This document shows positions 7,433 through 16,425 of a stretch of DNA of 26,719 bases, in pieces. The notes below the pieces were generated by a model. The model searched no databases. It worked only from the letters and a program-made list of their open reading frames with translations, and was not told the DNA's origin. The stretch lies in NCBI GenBank assembly GCA_023388335.1, contig JAEWGL010000113.1, positions 1 through 26,719 on the forward strand. Reading direction: 5' to 3'. The stretch's first letter is position 1, and each line of letters opens with the position of its first letter. Made by a program: the position numbers and the translations under genes. Source of the DNA: Pseudomonadota bacterium. Its GTDB lineage: Bacteria; Pseudomonadota; Gammaproteobacteria; Pseudomonadales; Pseudomonadaceae.

Positions 7433-7473
7433 TTCTCCCCCGACATTCCACCGCTAGGAAGCCGTCTGGAGAG
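7433..7473 (+). promoter_or_regulatory. Possible thiC Shine-Dalgarno sequestering stem
   Basis: TTCTCC (7433-7438) is complementary to GGAGAG (7468-7473, one G-U pair), which is the ribosome binding site 6 bases before the thiC ATG. If formed, this stem would hide the site. TPP control at translation is common in proteobacteria, so it is a candidate output of the riboswitch. Confidence 0.35.
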
Positions 7474-7479
7474 CCTGTG

Positions 7480-9366
<1,887 letters not shown>

Positions 9367-9456
9367 GTTGTAGGGCCTGGGGTTTGCAGCGTTCTTGAGA
9401 TAGAGCGCCGGCCGCGCGGGTGTTCGCTTCAGATTTTGTGGCGTTTATGAAATCGA

Positions 9457-9528
9457 GCGCCGCCCGCGCGGCGCATCGCGGCACAAGGCCGCTCCCACAT
9501 TTGTTGCAACGTGCCATGGCCTGTGGGA
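9457..9528. repeat. REP-type palindromic repeat cluster between thiC and cytX
   Basis: Three nested palindromes fill the gap: GCGCCGC/GCGGCGC (9457-9463/9468-9474, loop CCGC), GCGGC/GCCGC (9478-9482/9488-9492) and TCCCACA/TGTGGGA (9493-9499/9522-9528). The block GCGGCACAAGGCCGCTCCCAC is of the kind I recall scattered between genes in P. putida and P. fluorescens genomes; the high-copy claim is recalled, not tested here. A partial related stretch (GAGCGCCGGCCGCGCGGG) starts near 9404. Confidence 0.7.
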
Positions 9529-9534
9529 CTAGGG

Positions 9535-9563
9535 TTGTCAGCCTTGGCGCAAGACTGAATATC
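9535..9563 (+). promoter_or_regulatory. Candidate promoter for cytX
   Basis: TTGTCA (9535-9540, 5 of 6 matches to the -35 consensus) is followed after 17 bp by AATATC (9558-9563), a weak -10. It would give cytX a transcript separate from thiC. I see no THI element in this gap, so any thiamine control of cytX would have to come by read-through from thiC. Confidence 0.25.
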
Positions 9564-9583
9564 GCATAAGGGCTGATATAAAC

Positions 9584-10867
9584 GTGACTACTTCAAACAG
9601 CTTTTCCCCCGACCATCCCATCCCCGCCAGCCACCGTCTGTTCGGTGCCCGCGACCTGTTCGTCCTGTGGTTTTCCCTGGGCACCGGCCTGATGGTCTTG
9701 CAGGTCGGGGCGATGCTTGCCCCAGGGCTGGGCCTGGCGGGCGCCTTGCTGGCGATCTTCCTTGGGACCGCCGTCGGCGTCCTTTTGTTGGCGGCGGTCG
9801 GGGTCATCGGCAGTGACACCGGCCTGTCGGCCATGGCGGCCTTGCGCCTGACCCTGGGCGGCCACGGCGTGCGCCTGCCGGTGCTGCTCAACCTGCTGCA
9901 GCTGGTCGGCTGGGGCGCGTTCGAGATCATCGTCATGCGTGACGCGGCCAGCCTGCTGGGGGCGCGCGCCTTCGGCGAGGGCAGCCTGTGGACCAGTGCG
10001 CTGCTGTGGACCCTGTGCTTCGGCGCCCTGGCGACATTGCTGGCGATCTGCGGTCCGTTGGCCTTTGTGCGCAAGGTCTTGCGCACCTGGGGCATCTGGC
10101 TGCTGCTCGGCGCCTGCCTATGGCTGACCTGGAACCTGTTCGCCAAGACGGACCTGGCCGCGATCTGGACGCGTGCCGGGGATGGCACGATGTCGTTGGC
10201 GGTCGGTTTCGACATCGCTATCGCCATGCCGCTGTCCTGGCTGCCACTGATCGCCGACTACTCGCGTTTTGCCCAACGAGCCGGCCGGGTATTCGCCGGC
10301 ACGGCACTGGGCTACTTCATCGGCAACTGCTGGCTGATGAGCCTGGGTGTGGCCTATACCCTGGCGTTCGCAACCAGCGGCGAGGCCAATGCGCTGCTGC
10401 TGGCATTGGCCGGCGCGGGCCTGGGCATCCCCTTGCTGCTGATCCTGCTGGACGAGTCGGAGAATGCCTTCGCCGATATTCACTCGGCCGCCGTCTCCAC
10501 CGGACTGCTGGTGCGCCTGAAGATCGAGCACCTGGCCCTGGGCATCGGTGCGCTGTGCACGCTGATCGCCTGCCTGGCGCCGCTGGCGCAGTACGAGAAC
10601 TTCCTGCTGTTGATTGGCTCTGTGTTCGCGCCGCTGTTCGGTGTGGTGCTGATGGACCACTTCGTCATCCGTCGGCGGCGTCTGCCGGCGACGGTCGGTG
10701 GTCTGCACTGGGGAGCCTTGCTGGCCTGGGCAGCGGGGGTGGTGACCTACCATCTGCTGGCCAGCCTTGTCCCGGACGTCGGGGCGACCCTGCCGGCACT
10801 GGCGCTGGCAGGGGTTCTGCACGGTCTGCTAGGCCTCAGCCGCGGCCGGGAAACAGCTCCGGCTTGA
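9584..10867 (+). CDS. cytX: NCS1-family transporter, predicted hydroxymethylpyrimidine permease CytX
   Basis: A 427-residue inner-membrane protein with about 12 hydrophobic helices, of the nucleobase:cation symporter-1 type. The N-terminal stretch FGARDLFVLWFSLGTGLMV fits the first helix of the family, and the motif PLSWLPLIADYSR around residues 211-223 is the substrate/cation-site region shared with cytosine and HMP permeases. In thiamine regulons the name cytX is used for the HMP transporter, and its position right after thiC supports this rather than cytosine uptake. The start is a GTG (MTTSNSFSPDHPI), with AAGGG (9568-9572) about 11 bases upstream. A 217-bp gap with REP sequence separates it from thiC. 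Its 3' end overlaps the convergent lipoprotein gene by 32 bp. HMP specificity is inferred from context. Confidence 0.88.
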   Translation: MTTSNSFSPDHPIPASHRLFGARDLFVLWFSLGTGLMVLQVGAMLAPGLGLAGALLAIFLGTAVGVLLLAAVGVIGSDTGLSAMAALRLTLGGHGVRLPVLLNLLQLVGWGAFEIIVMRDAASLLGARAFGEGSLWTSALLWTLCFGALATLLAICGPLAFVRKVLRTWGIWLLLGACLWLTWNLFAKTDLAAIWTRAGDGTMSLAVGFDIAIAMPLSWLPLIADYSRFAQRAGRVFAGTALGYFIGNCWLMSLGVAYTLAFATSGEANALLLALAGAGLGIPLLLILLDESENAFADIHSAAVSTGLLVRLKIEHLALGIGALCTLIACLAPLAQYENFLLLIGSVFAPLFGVVLMDHFVIRRRRLPATVGGLHWGALLAWAAGVVTYHLLASLVPDVGATLPALALAGVLHGLLGLSRGRETAPA

Positions 10868-11582
10868 GCACGCCGTTCAGGCGTGGGTAAGGGATTTTCA
10901 GCTCGATGTGGCCCATCGAGTAAGGCGCGATGGCATAGACCTCGTACTTGAGCACCAGCGCCCCGTAGGTCAGGGCGATGTGCGGGGTCTGGCGGAACGG
11001 CCAGGTCTTGACGAACTCGGGGTCCTTGTCCATGCCGGTGCTGATCAGCCAGGCACGGTGGGACTCCTCGGCGGTCTTCCAGAAAGTCGCTTCCTGGCCT
11101 GGGACCAGCATGTCCTCAAGGGTCAGCACCTTGTCCAGCTTGCGCGAATAGTTGATGAAAGCGCGCCCGGGCATGCCGTGGGCGCCGCCGGTGTCCAGGT
11201 AGCTGGAAAGCTCGATGATCACCAGGCCGTCATGCTGCTCGCGTACCTTGGCTTGCAGGTAGCTGCTGTTGCGCTTGTCGGCGTTGCGCAGGAACTGCTC
11301 TTCGTACGCTTGGAGCGACGCCGGCGGGGTGCTGCGCTGGTTGTCCTCGGTCAGTTGCAGCAGGCGTTTCTCGACGATGCCGTCGAGCTTGGGCAGGGCC
11401 GGGAAGTGAATCATGTCGATGTTGATCAAGGGGCAGTCGCTTTCGCTGCAACCAGGCTTGATGTGCTCCCAGGCGTCACGCTTGACCTCGAGCGGGGCAC
11501 GCAGGCTGGGTGTGAACAGGCTCTGGCAGGCGCCCAGGGCCAGTGCCAGCACGGCCACGGACGTCAGTTTGACTAGCGTCAT
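10836..11582 (-). CDS. DUF3298/RsiV-like putative lipoprotein
   Basis: A 248-residue exported lipoprotein. The N-terminus has a basic/hydrophobic signal and the lipobox LGAC with Cys19 as the lipidation site; Gln20 after the Cys predicts sorting to the outer membrane by the usual +2 rule. The body carries the DUF4163/DUF3298 pattern found in RsiV and PdaC: a predicted DUF4163 part with YLDTGGAHGMPG (around residues 129-140), then LTLEDMLVPG and a C-terminal FRQTPHIALTYGALVLKYEVYAIAPYSMGHIELKIPY-like region in which the DUF3298 strand ends. In RsiV this fold senses lysozyme; here there is no sigma factor nearby, so the role is unknown. An AAGGAT ribosome binding site precedes the ATG. It is monocistronic, convergent with cytX and divergent from nudF across 184 bp. 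Confidence 0.88.
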   Translation of the reverse strand: MTLVKLTSVAVLALALGACQSLFTPSLRAPLEVKRDAWEHIKPGCSESDCPLINIDMIHFPALPKLDGIVEKRLLQLTEDNQRSTPPASLQAYEEQFLRNADKRNSSYLQAKVREQHDGLVIIELSSYLDTGGAHGMPGRAFINYSRKLDKVLTLEDMLVPGQEATFWKTAEESHRAWLISTGMDKDPEFVKTWPFRQTPHIALTYGALVLKYEVYAIAPYSMGHIELKIPYPRLNGVLKPELFPGRG

Positions 11583-11766
11583 GATGATCCTTGCAGAGGA
11601 AAGTTATCGGCCTTGGACCGTCGGCAAAGCCTTCGGTTCGCCACTAAGCTGAACGGATCAGCAGCGGCCTATCCTCGCAGTCCTGAGGCTATCTTTAAAG
11701 GGGTGAAACCCGGCGAAACGCGGAGTAGGATGGCGCGATGCGGTAAACGAGGTAACGAGGATTTCC

Positions 11767-12384
11767 ATGTCAGATTCAGTGAACACGGTGCCCAGGGCGG
11801 TCGAGATCGTCGAGCGGGCCAATTGCTTCCAGGGCTTCTACAAGCTCGACAAGGTGCGCCTGCGCCACGAGCTGTTCGCCGGTGGCCTGGGGCGCGAGAT
11901 CAGCCGTGAGCTGTTCGTGCGCCATGATGCCGTCTGCGTGCTGCCCTACGATGCGCAGCGCGACGAAGTGGTGCTGATCGAGCAGTTCCGGGTCGGCGCC
12001 TTGGGCAAGACCGAGAACCCTTGGCTGATCGAACTGGTGGCCGGGTTGATCGACAAGGACGAGCAGCCCGAGGAGGTTGCGCACCGTGAGGCCCAGGAGG
12101 AGGCCGGGCTGACCTTCAGCGCCTTGTGGCCGATGACCCGCTACTTTCCTTCGCCCGGCGGCAGCGACGAGTTCGTCCACCTGTTCCTGGGCCGCTGCAG
12201 CAGTGAAGGCGCCGGCGGCCTGCATGGGCTGGAAGAGGAGGGCGAGGACATCCGAGTGAAGGTCTGGGCCTTCGAGGATGCCCTGCAAGCGGTGCGCGAT
12301 GGCCGGATCGCCAACGCGGCAAGCATCATCGCCCTGCAGTGGCTGGCGCTGAACCGGGGAGAAGTCAGGGGGTTGTGGTCGTGA
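11767..12384 (+). CDS. nudF: ADP-ribose pyrophosphatase (Nudix hydrolase)
   Basis: A 205-residue Nudix enzyme (E. coli NudF 209) that hydrolyses ADP-ribose to AMP and ribose-5-phosphate in the cytosol. The complete Nudix box is present: Gly93-x5-Glu99-x7-Arg107-Glu-Ala-Gln-Glu111-Glu112-Ala-Gly-Leu115, and the downstream segment YFPSPGGSDEFVHLFLG is typical of the ADP-ribose subgroup. GAGGA ends 5 bases before the ATG. The order nudF-yqiB-cpdA-yqiA-parE is the same as in E. coli, which strongly supports the assignment. The next gene overlaps by 4 bp (GTGA), so translation is probably coupled. The 184-bp gap upstream is shared with the divergent lipoprotein gene. Confidence 0.96.
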   Translation: MSDSVNTVPRAVEIVERANCFQGFYKLDKVRLRHELFAGGLGREISRELFVRHDAVCVLPYDAQRDEVVLIEQFRVGALGKTENPWLIELVAGLIDKDEQPEEVAHREAQEEAGLTFSALWPMTRYFPSPGGSDEFVHLFLGRCSSEGAGGLHGLEEEGEDIRVKVWAFEDALQAVRDGRIANAASIIALQWLALNRGEVRGLWS

Positions 12385-12827
12385 ACCTGTTGCGCGAGCG
12401 CTATCGGGTCGACCTGGTCGGGCTGCAGGCGGCCTGCGAGGCCAACTATGCGCGGCTGATGCGGCTGCTGCCGGACATGCGCAGCGCCCAGAGCTCACGG
12501 CGCATCGGCATGACCCAAGGCGACCAGATGCTCGGCGTGCTGGTACTCGACGTCGTGCTCAGCTGCCCCTATACCACCACCTTGCGGGTGCGCCAGGAAC
12601 ACAGCCTGCCCTGGTTGCCGGTGCCGCAGCTGGAGGTGCAGGTGTACCACGACGCGCGCATGGCCGAAGTGGTCAGCGCCGAGCACACCCGGCGCTTTCA
12701 CAGCCGCTATCCCTACCCGAACGCTGCCATGCACCAGCCGGACGAAAAGGCCCAGCTCAACCTGTTCCTGGGCGAATGGCTGAGCCACTGCCTGGCCTGT
12801 GGTCATGAACTGGCCGTCGTGCGCTGA
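12381..12827 (+). CDS. yqiB: DUF1249 family protein (YqiB-like)
   Basis: A 148-residue cytosolic protein of the DUF1249 family, of unknown function (E. coli YqiB is about 140). I choose the GTG at 12381 because it lies 8 bases after AGGGGG (12367-12372) and overlaps the nudF stop in the coupled form GTGA; the frame is open further upstream inside nudF. It begins (M)NLLRERYRVDLVGLQ. Conserved-looking features are ANYARLMRLLPDM, a central strand-rich part ending in QVYHDARMAEVV, and the C-terminal SRYPYPNAAMHQPDEKAQLN followed by LFLGEWLSHCLACG. It lies between nudF and cpdA, as in E. coli, which suggests a role near nucleotide signalling but proves nothing. Confidence 0.92.
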   Translation: MNLLRERYRVDLVGLQAACEANYARLMRLLPDMRSAQSSRRIGMTQGDQMLGVLVLDVVLSCPYTTTLRVRQEHSLPWLPVPQLEVQVYHDARMAEVVSAEHTRRFHSRYPYPNAAMHQPDEKAQLNLFLGEWLSHCLACGHELAVVR

Positions 12828-12854
12828 GGTGTGACGTAAGGCGGCCTCGGGTAT

Positions 12855-12883
12855 TTGGCTCGAAACCGGCTTGCCGCCATACT
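12855..12883 (+). promoter_or_regulatory. Candidate sigma-70 promoter for cpdA
   Basis: TTGGCT (12855-12860), a 17-bp spacer and CATACT (12878-12883) lie in the 85-bp gap before cpdA; transcription would begin near 12890, about 23 bases before the start codon. Each box matches consensus at 4 of 6 positions. Confidence 0.4.
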
Positions 12884-12912
12884 TGTGCTCAAACCGATCG
12901 AGGAGACGGCCG

Positions 12913-13728
12913 TTGCCGCAGCCAATCCAATCCCAAGGCCCAGCACCTGTGCACGTGGTGCAACTGTCCGACAGCCACCTGTTCGCCGACGCGCAGGGCA
13001 GCTTGCTGGGCATTAATACCCGTGACAGCCTGCGGCACGTCATCGCCCAGGTGCGCCGCGAACAGCTGCGGATCGACCTGCTGCTGGCCACCGGCGATCT
13101 GTCCCAGGACGGCAGTGACGCTTCCTACGCCTGCTTTCGTGAACTCACCGAGGCGTTTGCTGCGCCGGTACGCTGGTTGCCGGGCAATCATGACCAGTCC
13201 GCGGCCATGGCCAGGGCCGCCCAAGGCAGCGATGCGCTGCACGTGGTGACCGACCTGGGCACCTGGCGAATCATCATGCTCGATTCGCAAGTACCGGGTG
13301 CAACCTTCGGCCTGCTGGACGACGAGCAGTTGCGGCATCTGGAGCAGGCACTGCGGGGCGCGGGCGAGCGCCACTGCCTGGTGTGCTTGCACCATCAGCC
13401 CGTGGATATCGGCTGCGCCTGGATGGCGCCGATCGGCCTGCGCAATGCCAGTGCGCTGTTCGACCTGCTGCGCGGTTATCCACAGGTCCGCGCGCTGTTG
13501 TGGGGGCACGTCCACCAGGAGCTGGACCAGCACCGCGACGGCCTGCGCTTGCTGGCCTCGCCTTCCACCTGCATTCAGTTCGCCCCCGACAGCGAAGACT
13601 TCAAGGTCAGCGAAGAAAAGCCTGGTTATCGTTGGCTGCGGTTGCATGCTAACGGGCGTTTGGAGACGGGGGTATCGCGAGCCGAGGATTATGAGGTGCG
13701 GCTGGATTTCGACAGCGCCGGATACTGA
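12913..13728 (+). CDS. cpdA: 3',5'-cyclic-AMP phosphodiesterase
   Basis: A 271-residue class III calcineurin-like phosphodiesterase (E. coli CpdA 275) that hydrolyses cAMP to AMP in the cytosol and so tunes the cAMP/CRP-Vfr system. The metal-binding motifs are in order: SDSH (Asp20, His22), GDLSQDG, GNHD, CLHHQ and GHVHQE. I choose the TTG at 12913 because AGGAG (12901-12905) is 7 bases upstream and the predicted promoter lies just before it; an ATG 42 bases upstream is in frame but would place the ribosome binding site inside the gene. The gene sits between yqiB and yqiA as in E. coli. The start codon choice is moderately sure; the function is firm. Confidence 0.94.
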   Translation: MPQPIQSQGPAPVHVVQLSDSHLFADAQGSLLGINTRDSLRHVIAQVRREQLRIDLLLATGDLSQDGSDASYACFRELTEAFAAPVRWLPGNHDQSAAMARAAQGSDALHVVTDLGTWRIIMLDSQVPGATFGLLDDEQLRHLEQALRGAGERHCLVCLHHQPVDIGCAWMAPIGLRNASALFDLLRGYPQVRALLWGHVHQELDQHRDGLRLLASPSTCIQFAPDSEDFKVSEEKPGYRWLRLHANGRLETGVSRAEDYEVRLDFDSAGY

Positions 13729-13816
13729 CGGGGCGAGAGCCGCCGCAAGCGCCCTGATGCACCGCTCAAATGTGTTGCGAAAATCCCCACCTCGCACCTT
13801 TCGCCCTCGAACAGGC

Positions 13817-13822
13817 TACACT
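13817..13822 (+). promoter_or_regulatory. Candidate -10 element for yqiA-parE
   Basis: TACACT lies 54 bases before the yqiA ATG in the 148-bp cpdA-yqiA gap. No convincing -35 box is seen at 16-18 bp. If real it would drive yqiA and perhaps the topoisomerase IV genes downstream. Confidence 0.25.
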
Positions 13823-13876
13823 GCGCGTCCTTGCGCCCGCTTCGAAGGGTGCGCAACCGCAGTTTCCGGGGGCAGC

Positions 13877-14485
13877 ATGTCGGGTTCCATCCTCTATATC
13901 CATGGCTTGAACAGTTCGCCGCTGTCGCGCAAGGCGCAGCAGCTGAGTGCGGTGATGCAGCAGCTGGGCCTGGCCGAACAATTGCGCGTGCCGGCCCTGC
14001 ACCATCATCCACGGCAGGCCATGGCCCAGCTGCACGCCGCGATCGATGAGCTGGACGCGCCCTTGCTGGTAGGCAGTTCGCTCGGCGGCTACTATGCCAC
14101 CCACCTGGCCGAGCGCCACGGACTCAAGGCCTTGTTGATCAATCCGGCGGTCAACCCGCACCGGCTTTTCGACGGTTTCCTGGGTACCCAGCAGAACCTG
14201 TACAGCGGCGAGCGCTGGGAGCTGACCCAGGATCATGTCCAGGCCCTGGCCGAACTGGAGGTAGCGCCCCCACAGGATGGCGCCCGCTATCAGGTCTGGT
14301 TGCAGACCGCCGATGAAACCCTGGACTATCGCCACGCCGAGCGCTTCTACCGCGCCTGCGCGTTGCGTATCCAGGCCGGTGGCGACCATGGGTTCCAAGG
14401 CTTTGCCGAGCACCTGCCGGCGCTGTTGAGCTTCGCCGGTATTGCCCGCGGGCAATATGACGCGCTCGATTTTTCTGTATCTTGA
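13877..14485 (+). CDS. yqiA: YqiA-type alpha/beta-hydrolase esterase
   Basis: A 202-residue small alpha/beta hydrolase of the UPF0227/YqiA family (E. coli YqiA 193, an esterase with activity on palmitoyl-CoA and pNP-esters, as I recall). The nucleophile elbow GSSLGG places the catalytic Ser at residue 68; LYIHGLNSSP at the N-terminus is the oxyanion loop, and GGDHGFQGF near the C-terminus supplies the catalytic His. The ATG at 13877 follows a GGGGG ribosome binding site and opens right at the conserved MSGSILYIHGLNSS; the long open frame upstream is only an overlap with cpdA. 35 bp separate it from parE, so the two are probably co-transcribed, as in E. coli. Confidence 0.94.
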   Translation: MSGSILYIHGLNSSPLSRKAQQLSAVMQQLGLAEQLRVPALHHHPRQAMAQLHAAIDELDAPLLVGSSLGGYYATHLAERHGLKALLINPAVNPHRLFDGFLGTQQNLYSGERWELTQDHVQALAELEVAPPQDGARYQVWLQTADETLDYRHAERFYRACALRIQAGGDHGFQGFAEHLPALLSFAGIARGQYDALDFSVS

Positions 14486-14520
14486 TTTTTTGCATTCACT
14501 ACGACTGACGACGAGAACCC

Positions 14521-16425
14521 ATGGCCAATCCCAGCGCTAGCGCCTATAACGCAGACGCCATCGAAGTCCTCTCCGGCCTCGACCCGGTTCGCAAGCGACC
14601 GGGCATGTACACCGACACCAGCCGGCCCAACCACCTGGCCCAGGAAGTGATCGACAACAGCGTCGACGAAGCCCTGGCCGGCCACGCCCGTTCCGTGCAG
14701 GTGATCCTGCACGCCGACCATTCGCTGGAAGTCAGCGACGACGGTCGTGGCATGCCGGTGGATATCCACCCCGAAGAGGGCGTCAGCGGTGTCGAGCTGA
14801 TCCTCACCAAGCTGCACGCCGGCGGCAAGTTCTCCAACAAGAACTACCAGTTCTCCGGCGGTCTGCACGGCGTCGGCATCTCGGTGGTCAACGCCCTGTC
14901 GACCCAGGTCCGCGTACGCGTCAAGCGCGATGGCAACGAATACCAGATGACCTTCGCCGACGGCTTCAAGGCCACTGAGCTCGAAGTGATCGGCACGGTC
15001 GGCAAGCGCAATACCGGGACCAGCGTCTACTTCGCCCCGGACCCGAAGTACTTCGACTCCCCCAAGTTTTCCATCAGCCGCCTCAAGCACGTGCTCAAGG
15101 CCAAGGCCGTGCTGTGCCCGGGGCTGCTGGTCAGCTTCGAGGACAAGGCCAGCGGCGAGAAGGTCGAGTGGCATTACGAGGACGGCCTGCGTTCCTACCT
15201 GGTCGATTCGGTCAGCGAATTCCAGCGCCTGCCCGACGAGCCGTTCTGCGGCAGCCTGGCGGGCAACAAGGAGGCGGTCGACTGGGCCTTGCTGTGGTTG
15301 CCCGAAGGCGGTGACAGCGTCCAGGAAAGCTACGTCAACTTGATTCCCACCGCCCAGGGCGGCACCCACGTCAACGGCCTGCGCCAAGGCCTGCTCGATG
15401 CCATGCGCGAGTTCTGCGAGTTCCGCAACCTGCTGCCGCGCGGGGTCAAGCTGGCGCCGGAAGACGTCTGGGAGCGCATCACCTTCGTACTCTCGATGAA
15501 GATGCAGGAGGCGCAGTTCTCTGGCCAGACCAAGGAGCGCCTGTCCTCCCGCGAAGCGGCGGCGTTCGTCTCCGGCGTGGTCAAGGACGCGTTCAGCCTC
15601 TGGCTCAATGCCCACCCCGAGGTAGGCATGCAATTGGCGGAGCTGGCCATCAGCAACGCCGGCCGCCGGCTTAAGGCGAGCAAGAAGGTCGAGCGCAAGC
15701 GCATCACCCAAGGTCCGGCCCTGCCGGGCAAGCTGGCCGACTGCGCGGGTCAGGACCCGATGCGTGCCGAGCTGTTCCTGGTCGAGGGCGACTCGGCGGG
15801 TGGTTCGGCCAAGCAGGCGCGTGACAAAGAATTCCAGGCGATCCTGCCGCTGCGCGGCAAGATCCTCAACACCTGGGAAGTCGATGGGGGCGAGGTCCTG
15901 GCCAGCCAGGAAGTGCACAACATCGCCGTGGCCATTGGCGTCGACCCCGGTGCCACCGACCTCAGCCAGCTGCGCTACGGCAAGATCTGCATCCTCGCCG
16001 ACGCCGACTCCGACGGGCTGCACATCGCGACCCTGCTGTGCGCGCTGTTCGTCCAGCATTTTCGGCCGTTGGTCGAGGCAGGCCACGTCTATGTGGCCAT
16101 GCCGCCGCTGTACCGCATCGACCTGGGCAAGGAAATCTACTATGCCCTGGACGAAGCCGAACGCGACGGCATCATGGATCGCCTGGTCGCCGAGAAGAAG
16201 CGCGGCAAGCCCCAGGTCACGCGGTTCAAGGGCTTGGGCGAGATGAACCCGCCGCAGCTACGCGAGACCACGATGGACCCGAACACCCGGCGCCTGGTTC
16301 AGCTGACCCTCGACGACGTGCAGGAAACCCGCGAGATCATGGACATGCTGCTGGCCAAGAAACGCGCCGGCGACCGCAAAAGCTGGCTTGAATCCAAAGG
16401 CAACCTGGCCGAGGTACTGGCTTGA
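14521..16425 (+). CDS. parE: DNA topoisomerase IV subunit B
   Basis: A 634-residue GHKL ATPase/TOPRIM subunit (E. coli ParE 630). With ParC it forms the ParC2ParE2 enzyme that decatenates daughter chromosomes. Visible motifs: EVIDNSVDEA with catalytic Glu42 and Asn46, SDDGRGMP (Asp74), the glycine-rich lid SGGLHGVGISVVNAL, Lys in the transducer QTKERL, TOPRIM EGDSAGGSAKQARD with Glu422, and ADADSDG with Asp494/Asp496. The TOPRIM region around the quinolone-relevant residues (EGDSAGGSAKQ, LPLRGKILN) looks wild type. The start ATG has a weak GAGAA upstream, so translation may lean on coupling to yqiA. Its stop overlaps the next gene by 4 bp (TTGA). Confidence 0.98.
   Translation: MANPSASAYNADAIEVLSGLDPVRKRPGMYTDTSRPNHLAQEVIDNSVDEALAGHARSVQVILHADHSLEVSDDGRGMPVDIHPEEGVSGVELILTKLHAGGKFSNKNYQFSGGLHGVGISVVNALSTQVRVRVKRDGNEYQMTFADGFKATELEVIGTVGKRNTGTSVYFAPDPKYFDSPKFSISRLKHVLKAKAVLCPGLLVSFEDKASGEKVEWHYEDGLRSYLVDSVSEFQRLPDEPFCGSLAGNKEAVDWALLWLPEGGDSVQESYVNLIPTAQGGTHVNGLRQGLLDAMREFCEFRNLLPRGVKLAPEDVWERITFVLSMKMQEAQFSGQTKERLSSREAAAFVSGVVKDAFSLWLNAHPEVGMQLAELAISNAGRRLKASKKVERKRITQGPALPGKLADCAGQDPMRAELFLVEGDSAGGSAKQARDKEFQAILPLRGKILNTWEVDGGEVLASQEVHNIAVAIGVDPGATDLSQLRYGKICILADADSDGLHIATLLCALFVQHFRPLVEAGHVYVAMPPLYRIDLGKEIYYALDEAERDGIMDRLVAEKKRGKPQVTRFKGLGEMNPPQLRETTMDPNTRRLVQLTLDDVQETREIMDMLLAKKRAGDRKSWLESKGNLAEVLA

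Noticed and set aside
9367..9583. A second TPP riboswitch before cytX
   Set aside because: No CTGAGA block or ACCTGATC-type block is present; the gap is explained by REP-type palindromes.
13298..13876. Extension of the yqiA frame back into cpdA
   Set aside because: Shadow of cpdA; the conserved YqiA N-terminus and a good ribosome binding site start at 13877.
14347..16086. A 579-codon open frame on the minus strand opposite parE
   Set aside because: Antisense frame of a high-GC gene with strong codon-position bias; parE on the plus strand has every family motif and the antisense product has no recognisable domain.
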